Below are positions 1 to 7,700 of a stretch of 15,658 nt of DNA, one piece after another. The translations under genes and the position numbers were made by a program. The notes under the pieces are model-generated. The model was given only the letters and a program-made list of their open reading frames with translations. It ran no database searches and was not told the origin of the DNA. The stretch covers positions 1-15,658 of the forward strand of contig JBDSOC010000121.1 in the NCBI GenBank assembly GCA_039915085.1, given 5' to 3'. The stretch's first letter is position 1; each line of letters starts with the position of its first letter. The stretch comes from JACMLD01 sp039915085. Lineage in GTDB: Bacteria; Bacteroidota; Bacteroidia; Chitinophagales; Chitinophagaceae.

Positions 1-134
1 TGGACGGCCTCAACGATTGCTTGCCTATATGAAAAACTTAAAATGCTGATTTATTACACTGCAGTTTGACTTATTGCAGTAATGCAACCAGGCCTGCACT
101 ACTTATTCACTCAATTAAATAAGATAACTGGAAA

Positions 135-1196
135 TTAAAAACTATATACAGCAGCCACTAAGAATGATGCAGTTCCATTTGTACCCGCCCCGTCATTCTT
201 GATGAAATATTTGTCTGTAGCATGGTCTATTCTCAGCTCAGGCATAATAATTAACCCAGCCATTGGTTTGATATTTAGAGTAAGCGTTCCTTCAAACATA
301 CTGTTCCCAAAATAGCCAGTTACATTTTTTTTATCCCAAAATTCTTCAAGACGAACTGCGAACCCAAATTTATCTGTAGGATCAATATTAAAATAACCAG
401 CAATACCTGACCAGTGCTCAGATTTAACCCCATCTGGTTTTACCCATTTAACAGTGCCATTTGCACCAAAACTAAACATGGCGGATGGCTTAATAATAGC
501 AACTACATCAAGCTGGTGTTGAGAAGTTTTACTGGTATCTTTTCCGCCAACATAATTAAGGTAGGCAGTAAATTTTCCATTGGCAGTACCAGCATGAAAC
601 TGTGCAATGGCGAATTTTTTCTCAAATGGTGCGGATAAGTAATCAGTAGGATTGGTAACACCTATCATAAACCCTGCAGTACTGGATAAAGCAACATCCA
701 TTTTTAAACCTGTATGAGAAAAAGGCCCGTAAGAAAACATGTAGCTCATACTGTAGTTGCGGTTAAGCTGTGGGTCCAGTAATTCATATCCAACATGGGT
801 GGCAAATTTACCCGCTGTAAATGTTACTTTACTGGAAGGTGCAAAAGTGATATATGCCTGTTTTACTGCCTGGGTAATACCATCTTCATTATAAGAGAAT
901 TCTTTGGCACGTGTACCAAAACCAAGATCAACAACAGCGCCGATTTTGCCAAAAGAATGCGCCAGTTTTACAGAAGCCATACCCAATTCAAATGAATTGT
1001 GAGAATTGGTAAAACTGGTAGCATTATTTGTAGACAATGTACTTTTTGCATTTGCAAAATTAAACCTGTAATAAACGTCCACTGAACCTGTAATAGTAGT
1101 AGTTTTTACAGGTTCCGGCGTTTTTGTAGAATCCTGGGCCCTGGCTTGCATAAGGCATACTACGGCCATTGCCGAAACGGAGATTTTTCTTAACAT
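135..1196 (-). CDS. Outer-membrane beta-barrel porin, OmpL-like (bbp2-type)
   Basis: A 353-residue secreted protein. Residues 1-20 form a signal peptide (basic Lys/Arg, hydrophobic core, ARA|QD cleavage site after Ala20). The rest alternates polar and hydrophobic residues with many aromatic positions, as in beta strands, and the chain ends in VYSF, a C-terminal Phe typical of outer-membrane barrels. The segment GKFATHVGYELLDPQLNRNY followed by SMSYMFSYGPFSHTG (about residues 128-164) resembles the Bacteroidota 'putative beta-barrel porin-2, OmpL-like' family; this is recognition from memory. It lies 144 bp after amtB on the same strand, so it may supply outer-membrane permeability for ammonium or another small nitrogen source, but substrate specificity is inference. 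A hairpin (1224-1276) stands between amtB and this gene and may set its expression. No terminator is evident downstream. Confidence 0.85.
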   Translation of the reverse strand: MLRKISVSAMAVVCLMQARAQDSTKTPEPVKTTTITGSVDVYYRFNFANAKSTLSTNNATSFTNSHNSFELGMASVKLAHSFGKIGAVVDLGFGTRAKEFSYNEDGITQAVKQAYITFAPSSKVTFTAGKFATHVGYELLDPQLNRNYSMSYMFSYGPFSHTGLKMDVALSSTAGFMIGVTNPTDYLSAPFEKKFAIAQFHAGTANGKFTAYLNYVGGKDTSKTSQHQLDVVAIIKPSAMFSFGANGTVKWVKPDGVKSEHWSGIAGYFNIDPTDKFGFAVRLEEFWDKKNVTGYFGNSMFEGTLTLNIKPMAGLIIMPELRIDHATDKYFIKNDGAGTNGTASFLVAAVYSF

Positions 1197-1223
1197 TGCA
1201 GTTGATTTTAAGGTTAAATAAAA

Positions 1224-1276
1224 GGTATGGCTATATGAGCTTGGTCAGAAGCGAACATGTAACCGTACCTTTTTTT
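1224..1276. terminator. Strong hairpin with T-tracts on both sides, between amtB and the porin gene
   Basis: A 14-position stem pairs 1224-1237 (GGTATGGCTATATG) with 1256-1269 (CATGTAACCGTACC): 11 Watson-Crick pairs, two G-U and one mismatch in plus-strand RNA. A second small stem lies in its loop (GCTT 1239-1242 with AAGC 1249-1252). Seven T follow on the plus strand (1270-1276). In minus-strand RNA the stem keeps 11 Watson-Crick pairs plus one G-U and is followed by TTTTATTT. It would end amtB transcripts about 70-120 nt after the stop codon. It sits only about 27 bp before the porin start, so it could instead be a leader attenuator for the porin. Confidence 0.6.
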
Positions 1277-1340
1277 ATTGATGAACTATGTTGTTTATTA
1301 CACTTAATTCATACTGGCGGCAATCGATCCTTTTATTTTA

Positions 1341-2717
1341 TTAGTCGCTGTTTTTAACAAGCAAAGTTCCCTGTACATAGTTTTCGTCATGCTGAGAAGC
1401 ATCAAGACCCATTTCTTCTTCTTCAACACTTACACGCAATGGAAGTATAAAATTGATAAATTTGAAGATGATAAATGATACAACAAAACTATAGGTAACA
1501 ACAATGGCCATTCCTATAAACTGCGGGCCGAACAAATCTCCACCATATATTAACCCCTGGTGATTTGCTGTTCCATCCAAACCTACTACACTATTTACTG
1601 CGTGATTGGCAAAGACACCAGTCAGCAACATACCCACCATACCACCTACACCATGACAAGGAAATACATCAAGTGTGTCATCCAGTGAAGATTTTGCCTT
1701 CCATGCACATACCAGGTTAGAGATAATTGCAGCAATAAAACCTACAAATGCACTGTTTGCCACACCTATAAAACCAGAACCTGGTGTAATAGCAACAAGG
1801 CCAACCACTGCACCGATACAAAATCCAAGAACAGAAGGTTTTTTGCCTCTCAATACATCAAAAAACATCCAGGTAAGTCCAGCAGAAGCGGCGGCTGTAT
1901 TGGTAGCTGCAAAAGCTGAAACTGCCAGGTCATTTGCTGCCAGAGCAGAGCCAGCATTAAAACCGAACCAGCCAAACCATAGTAAACCTGTACCTATTAA
2001 CACATAAGGTACATTGGCAGGATGCATTTCAATTTTTTCAATATGTGCTTTTCTCCTTTTTAACACAATGGCGCCAGCCAGCGCTGCACAACCAGCAGTG
2101 ATATGTACAACTGTACCACCCGCAAAGTCGAGTACACCCATTTTAGCAAGAAAGCCTTCAGGATGCCATGCCCAATGCGCAACAGGAAAATATATTAATA
2201 CACAAAAGAGAATAATGAATAATACATACGCTGTGAATCTTATACGCTCAGCTACCGCACCCACCACCAGGGCCGGGGTGATAATCGCAAACATTAATTG
2301 AAACAATGCAAACAAGGGCATAGGGATGGTTGGTCCGCCTGGCCATGGTGTAGAAGAAAAAACACCCTTAAAAAAGGCAAAAGTCATTGGATTGCCGATT
2401 ATTCCATGAATAGACGGGCCAAAAGACATGCTGAATCCGCATACCAGCCAAAGAATACTCACAATGCCCGCCGCAACAAAACTTTTGATCATTGTAGAAA
2501 GAACGTTCTTCCTGTTTACCATTCCACCATAAAAAAAAGCAAGTCCCGGCGTCATGATGAATACCATGGCGGTAGCAACAATTATCCAGGAAATATCTGA
2601 GCCACTGTAAATTTTGGAGCCATCAAAAACAGTGTCAGGTTTAATGAAAATGGCAATTACAGAAACAGCGGCCAACACAAAAAATGGAAGTACCTTTTTT
2701 AAAGTCAGTTTGAGCAT
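1341..2717 (-). CDS. amtB: Ammonium transporter, Amt family
   Basis: 458 residues, normal length for a trimeric inner-membrane Amt channel that conducts NH3/NH4+. Family landmarks are intact: the signature DFAGGTVVH with Asp197 and the first pore His205; the second pore histidine His355 in FPCHGVGG; the vestibule residues matching E. coli Phe107, Trp148, Phe215 and Ser219 at Phe143, Trp184, Phe253 and Ser257. About eleven membrane segments follow an N-terminal hydrophobic stretch (residues 9-25) that may be a signal peptide, as in E. coli AmtB. The C-terminal cytoplasmic tail (LRVSVEEEEMGLDASQHDEN) matches the tail that P-II proteins contact. No glnK gene adjoins it here, which is unusual for bacterial amtB. 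Upstream lie a 448-bp gap and the gltD terminator, so it probably has its own promoter; the porin follows 144 bp downstream. Confidence 0.97.
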   Translation of the reverse strand: MLKLTLKKVLPFFVLAAVSVIAIFIKPDTVFDGSKIYSGSDISWIIVATAMVFIMTPGLAFFYGGMVNRKNVLSTMIKSFVAAGIVSILWLVCGFSMSFGPSIHGIIGNPMTFAFFKGVFSSTPWPGGPTIPMPLFALFQLMFAIITPALVVGAVAERIRFTAYVLFIILFCVLIYFPVAHWAWHPEGFLAKMGVLDFAGGTVVHITAGCAALAGAIVLKRRKAHIEKIEMHPANVPYVLIGTGLLWFGWFGFNAGSALAANDLAVSAFAATNTAAASAGLTWMFFDVLRGKKPSVLGFCIGAVVGLVAITPGSGFIGVANSAFVGFIAAIISNLVCAWKAKSSLDDTLDVFPCHGVGGMVGMLLTGVFANHAVNSVVGLDGTANHQGLIYGGDLFGPQFIGMAIVVTYSFVVSFIIFKFINFILPLRVSVEEEEMGLDASQHDENYVQGTLLVKNSD

Positions 2718-2890
2718 TGCATTAGTTTTTAGTTAAAGTAATAAGAGAAAAAGTAAACATTTAATAATATTTAGCTAAAATAAATAAAAACGGTCAAATA
2801 AAAATCAAATGTTGATATATAATTATTCGTAATGTATTTTTTTATAAATCCCCGTTTAAAAAGTTTTCGTGTATGTTATTGATCTTCAAG

Positions 2891-2899
2891 TTATCCACA
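2891..2899 (+). promoter_or_regulatory. Perfect DnaA-box consensus (TTATCCACA)
   Basis: The nine bases equal the E. coli consensus DnaA box. It lies in the AT-rich gap upstream of amtB, about 70 bp from a 40-nt A/T-only tract. I find no second good match nearby, so this is at most a single regulatory or titration site unless weaker boxes exist. Recognised by motif only. Confidence 0.35.
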
Positions 2900-3109
2900 A
2901 ATTCAGTCAGCTAACTTCAATAAAATAGGAAGGTGAATTAATTGTATAAATAAATTAAAAATGGGTAATAAATTACAAAATTATTTATATTATATAAATT
3001 AATAATATAATTATCCTTTATATGCAGATGACAATCTTAGCAGCTACAAGCTTTGGGGAAGTGTACTGCTTAAAAAGGAACAGCAGTCCATCACGAAGAC
3101 AGGGAAGAC

Positions 3110-3141
3110 AAAAAAAAGCCATCCTGCAGAGCGGATGGCTT
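3110..3141 (-). terminator. Rho-independent terminator of gltBD
   Basis: A perfect 9-bp stem, AAGCCATCC (3116-3124) with GGATGGCTT (3133-3141), and an 8-nt loop. On the minus strand it is followed at once by a T-run (complement of the A-run at 3110-3117). It starts 24 nt after the gltD stop codon. This separates gltBD from amtB. Confidence 0.88.
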
Positions 3142-3165
3142 ACTAACGCGATTCATCATTCAATT

Positions 3166-4671
3166 TTATAATGCCAACATCAGGTTTTGATCTTTGCTCT
3201 CTAAAATAGACACCCCATCATTTAAAAATTCGTCTACTTTCCGGGCACATTCCCTTCCTTCACTTATTGCCCAAACAACCAGACTTTGACCGCGGCGCAT
3301 ATCCCCCGCAGTAAACACTTTAGGAATATTTGTCCTGTATGCTTTTTCGGTTGCTTTTACATTGCCCCTTTCATCCAGCTCAACGCCAAGTTCTGTCAAT
3401 AGGCCCTGTTGCTGCGGAGAAACAAAACCCATGGCCAGTAACGTTAGTTCACATGGTATCTCCCGCTCACTTCCGGCTACTTCCGTAAACTGGACGGATC
3501 TTCCATCAGGACCGGTTTTCCACTCAAGCTCAACTATTTTAAGCGCCTTTAAATTGCCTTTATCATCAGCTATAAATTCTTTTGTAGCTACTGCCCATCT
3601 TCTTTCTGCACCTTCTTCGTGAGAACTGGAAACTTTCAGTGTCATTGGATAAGAAGGCCAGGGCATAAACTCAGTCCTGCCATCTGGCGGCTTTGGCAAT
3701 AACTCAAACTGCGTAACAGAAACGGCACCATGACGGTTAGAGGTCCCTACACAGTCGCTACCGGTATCACCACCACCAATCACTACTACGTTTTTACCTG
3801 TGGCCAGCAACTCATCTGGAAAAATATTACTTTCAATTTCAGGATTGGCAAACGGATCCTTGCCGGCATTCCTTTTATTCTGTTGTTTTAAAAACTGCAT
3901 GGCATAATAAACGCCATTTAAATCACGCCCCGGAATTCTTAAATCGCGCGGTACAGTAGAACCACCGGATAAAACAATTGCATGATTTTCTCTCAGTAAA
4001 TCATTGATACTAACGTTAACGCCTACATTGGCATTACATATAAACACCACACCTTCTTCTTCCATCAGTTTCACCCTGCGATCTACCACCCATTTTTCCA
4101 GCTTAAAATCGGGTATGCCGTACCGTAATAAACCACCCGGTGCATCATCCCTTTCATAAACGGTTACTGAGTGACCTGCATAATTCAGTTGCGCAGCAGC
4201 AGCCAGTCCGGCCGGACCCGAACCCACCACGGCTATCTTTTTTCCTGTACGTACATTAGGCCTCCTGGCTTTTACAAAACCTTTGTCGAAAGCGATTTCA
4301 ATAATATGCTTCTCTATTTCTTCAATGGTTATTGCCGGCTGGTTAATACCCAGCACACAGGCACTTTCGCACGGAGCAGGGCAAATACGGCCGGTAAACT
4401 CAGGAAAATTATTGGTAGAAGTTAATATATCATATGCCTCCTGCCAGTTCTTTTGATAAACTGCATCATTAAATTCCGGAATTACATTGCCCAGCGGACA
4501 ACCACTGTGACAGAACGGTATGCCACAATCCATACAACGTGCAGCCTGCTGGTTCAGCTTTTCATCTGAATACCTGTCGATGAATTCATTATAATGCAGC
4601 AACCGCTCCTGCACCGGTTTTTTCCCAGGCAGTTCCCTTGTGAATTCCATAAAACCCGTTGGTTTACCCAT
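3166..4671 (-). CDS. gltD: Glutamate synthase, small (beta) subunit
   Basis: 501 residues, full length. It takes electrons from NADPH through FAD and passes them via [4Fe-4S] clusters to GltB for the conversion of glutamine plus 2-oxoglutarate to two glutamates. Visible: N-terminal ferredoxin-like cysteines Cys46, Cys49, Cys54, Cys58 and Cys97, Cys101, Cys105; FAD-binding GSGPAG at 150-155; NADPH-binding GGGDTG at 299-304; and the C-terminal FAD motif FTAGDMRRGQS (453-463). The start ATG has an A-rich upstream stretch and is followed directly by the conserved N-terminus (GKPTGFMEF). It follows gltB by 111 bp, a spacer almost entirely filled by an 84-nt inverted repeat, and is followed by a strong terminator. 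Co-transcription with gltB is inferred. Confidence 0.97.
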   Translation of the reverse strand: MGKPTGFMEFTRELPGKKPVQERLLHYNEFIDRYSDEKLNQQAARCMDCGIPFCHSGCPLGNVIPEFNDAVYQKNWQEAYDILTSTNNFPEFTGRICPAPCESACVLGINQPAITIEEIEKHIIEIAFDKGFVKARRPNVRTGKKIAVVGSGPAGLAAAAQLNYAGHSVTVYERDDAPGGLLRYGIPDFKLEKWVVDRRVKLMEEEGVVFICNANVGVNVSINDLLRENHAIVLSGGSTVPRDLRIPGRDLNGVYYAMQFLKQQNKRNAGKDPFANPEIESNIFPDELLATGKNVVVIGGGDTGSDCVGTSNRHGAVSVTQFELLPKPPDGRTEFMPWPSYPMTLKVSSSHEEGAERRWAVATKEFIADDKGNLKALKIVELEWKTGPDGRSVQFTEVAGSEREIPCELTLLAMGFVSPQQQGLLTELGVELDERGNVKATEKAYRTNIPKVFTAGDMRRGQSLVVWAISEGRECARKVDEFLNDGVSILESKDQNLMLAL

Positions 4672-4695
4672 TTTCTATATTTTGTAATTGAACAC

Positions 4696-4779
4696 AAGTA
4701 AAAAGTCAAAATTTAAAAGTCAAAAGCTCAGGCCGGACATTTAGCCGGCATTTGAATTTTTACTTTTAAATTTTTACTT
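4696..4779. repeat. 84-nt imperfect inverted repeat built of heptamers, in the gltB-gltD spacer
   Basis: Outer arms 4696-4724 and 4751-4779 pair at 24 of 29 positions. An inner GC stem, GCCGG (4732-4736) with CCGGC (4745-4749), closes an 8-nt loop. Each arm is a tandem array of 7-nt units of the form AAAANNN: the left arm has AAAAGTC, AAAATTT, AAAAGTC again and AAAAGCT at 4701-4728; the right arm has the same kind of units on the other strand. The element begins 3 nt after the gltB stop codon and ends 24 nt before the gltD start. It lacks the T-tract of a true terminator. It might stabilise the gltB 3' end, tune gltD translation, or be a small dispersed repeat. Confidence 0.8.
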
Positions 4780-4782
4780 AAT

Positions 4783-7700
4783 TTATTTTCCCACTTCCAC
4801 TTTTTGCTTTTTCTTCTCGCTGAGTACCTTCTTGTAATCTTTGGGAAATATTTTAATGAAATTCTTCAGCTGATTTTCAAAATCATCCAGTACAAATTTG
4901 GCTACGGTACTGGCTGTATACGCGTAGTGTTTTGTAATCATATCATTGAGCAAACCGGCATCTTCCTGGTCAAGCGGATCAAGATCAACCATTTCTTTGT
5001 TGCAATTTTCACTGAACTTTCCTTTTACATCATAGACATAGGCAATACCACCACTCATACCCGCCGCAAAATTTCTGCCTGTATCACCCAGGATGACTAC
5101 CTGTCCGCCGGTCATGTATTCACAACCGTGATCCCCCACTCCTTCTACCACTACATTGGCACCCGAATTACGCACGCCAAACCGTTCGCCCGCTTTTCCA
5201 CGGATAAATGATTCACCGGAAGTTGCACCATAAAAAGCAACATTGCCAATGATGCTGTTATTTTCCGGAATGAATGTGGCTTCGCGTGAAGGATAGATGA
5301 TAAGTCTTGCACCGCTTAATCCTTTTCCAAAATAATCATTCGCATCTCCTTCAAGTTCCAGTGTAACACCATTGGTATTAAATGCACCAAAACTCTGACC
5401 GGCTGTTCCGGTAAAGTTGAAGTGAATGGTATCTTCCGGTAAACCAGCCGCCCTGTATTTTTTTGTAATCTCATTAGAAAGAATGGTACCTGCTGTTCTG
5501 TCTATATTACGGATAGGAAAAGACGCAACAACCCTTTGTTGTTTATCAATAGCAGGTTGTGCCGCTTTGAGAAGCTTCCAGTCCAATACGTCATCAAGAC
5601 CATGATCCTGTTTTTCCTGGTTGTATATACCTGTAAAAGCGGATGCTGGCTCTTTGTATAATATAGGTGATAAATCAAGCTTGCTGAATTTCCAGTGTGT
5701 AATATCCGGTCTTACTTCCAGGTTATCTGCCTGGCCCACCATTTCATTTACGGTGCGGTAGCCAAGGTCGGCCATAATTTCCCTGAATTCCTGTACCATG
5801 AATTTGAAAAAGTTAACCACATGATCTGCGTTACCGGTAAATCTTTTCCTTAATTCCGGGTCTTGTGTTGCCACGCCTACAGGACAAGTATTCATATGGC
5901 ATTTGCGCATCATAATACATCCTTCCACCACAAGGGCGGCCGTGGCTACGCCCCATTCTTCTGCGCCCAGTAAAGTAGCAATGGCAATATCGCGGCCTGT
6001 TTTCATCTGGCCATCTGCCTGTACAATTACCCTGCTACGCAATTTATTTTTTACAAGCGTCTGGTGTGTTTCTGCCAGGCCCAACTCCCACGGTAAACCG
6101 GCATGCTTAACAGAGCTGATTGGTGAAGCACCCGTGCCACCATCAAATCCGGAGATTAAAATAACATCCGCTTTTGCTTTTGCTACGCCGGTCGCAATGG
6201 TACCCACACCTGCTTTTGAAACCAATTTTACATTGATACGTGCAGCGCGGTTAGCATTCTTCAGATCAAAAATTAACTGCGCCAAATCTTCAATAGAATA
6301 AATATCGTGATGAGGCGGTGGTGATATTAAACCAACTCCGGGGGTGGAATGCCTTGTCCTTCCTATCCATTCATCTACTTTATAGCCTGGCAACTGTCCA
6401 CCTTCACCTGGCTTTGCACCCTGGGCCATTTTTATCTGCAATTCATCTGCTTCTGTAAGATATAAACTGGTTACGCCAAACCTTGCACTGGCTACCTGTT
6501 TGATAGCACTGCGCATAGAATCTCCATTGGGCAGCTTATCATAACGTCTTTCATCTTCCCCACCTTCACCAGTATTACTTTTACCACCCAGCCTGTTCAT
6601 GGCGATGGCAAGCGTTGTATGCGCTTCCCATGAAATAGACCCAAAACTCATGGCGCCGGTAGCAAAACGTTTGTAAATATTTTCTGCGGGCTCTACTTCT
6701 GTTACAGGTATGGCAGGACGGCTGCGTTTAAACCTGAACAGGCTGCGGAGTGTGACCGCTTTCTCACTTTGATCATTAACCGCTTTTGTATATTTTTTGA
6801 ATGTATTGTAATCATTCATTTTGGTTGAATACTGCAGCAGGTGAATGGTCTGGGGATTAAATAAATGAAATTCGCCTTTGCGTTTCCACTGGTAAATACC
6901 ACCAGCCGGCAACCTGTCTACCGGAACATTTTTCTTACTGAATGCAAAATAATGTTTCGCCAGCGCTTCTTTGGCCACCTCATCCAGTCCCACTCCTTCT
7001 ATACGTGATGTAGCACCCGTAAAATACATATTTACTACATCTTTATTAAGACCGAGTATTTCAAAAATCTGTGCCCCCTGGTAAGACTGCAGTGTTGAAA
7101 TACCCATTTTAGAAAATACTTTCAGCAGGCCATCATTAACCGCTTTGATATAATTTTTGCGAAGATCTTCCCATGAAAATTTGGTATCAATTTCATTGTT
7201 CACTTTCATGTTACGGATAGATGCAAGCGCGAGGTATGGATTAATAGCTGTTACGCCAAATGCCAGTAAACAGGCAAAATGGTGTACTTCCCATACATCT
7301 CCTGCTTCTACAACAATGCCTACCTGCCCGCGCAAACCTTTGCGGATCAGAAAATGATGTACGGCTGCTGTTGCCAGCAGGCTTGGTATGGCAACATGTT
7401 CAGAATCCACGGCCCGGTCACACAAAATCAACACTTCAAAACCATCATGCACCGCATCTTCCGCATACCGGCAGAGCCGGTCAAGCCCGGCTTTCAGGGA
7501 ACCAGGTTTGCCATCAGCCCTGAAATAAGTTTGCAATGTTTTAGCCTGGAAAATACCCGTATCAATACTGCGCAATTTTTCCAGTTCGGTGCTGGTAAGA
7601 ATAGGATGTTTTAATGCTACAGTATGGCAATGCTTTGGATCTTCATCCAGCAGGTTACCATTATTGCCTACAAATGCCGCAAGGCTCATCACCATTCTTT

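Larger units (their letters stand above)
2718..3165. other. 448-bp AT-rich intergenic region upstream of amtB
   Basis: No convincing gene. It holds the gltD terminator (3110-3141), a nearly pure A/T stretch (about 2971-3012), a perfect DnaA-box 9-mer (2891-2899), and a 9-nt direct repeat AAATAAAAA spaced 14 bp (2782-2790, 2796-2804). The minus-strand sequence TAATTTTG at 2983-2976 fits the Bacteroidota -7 consensus TAnnTTTG, but no TTG lies at the expected distance upstream, so I do not call a promoter. A 12-codon minus-strand frame (2760-2722) ends 4 nt before the amtB start. The amtB promoter must be in here if transcription is independent of gltBD. Confidence 0.7.

Noticed and set aside
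1..69. Plus-strand frames open at the left edge (for example one closing with TGA at 67-69), possibly the tail of a convergent gene.
   Set aside because: Three frames give equally plausible tails of 9-22 residues; nothing distinguishes a real one.
102..123. Inverted repeat CTTATT/AATAAG downstream of the porin as a terminator.
   Set aside because: Six A/T-rich pairs, 10-nt loop and no T-run on the minus strand; too weak.
2976..2983. TAATTTTG on the minus strand as the amtB promoter -7 box.
   Set aside because: It fits TAnnTTTG, but no TTG lies 17-23 nt upstream; a single short box in AT-rich DNA is not enough.
3065..3087. Inverted repeat ACTGCT/AGCAGT beyond the gltD terminator.
   Set aside because: Only 6 bp with an 11-nt loop and no T-run; expected by chance.
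2718..3109. The AT-rich gap as the chromosomal origin.
   Set aside because: Only one good DnaA box is seen, and dnaA or other usual origin neighbours are absent; kept only as a site worth checking.
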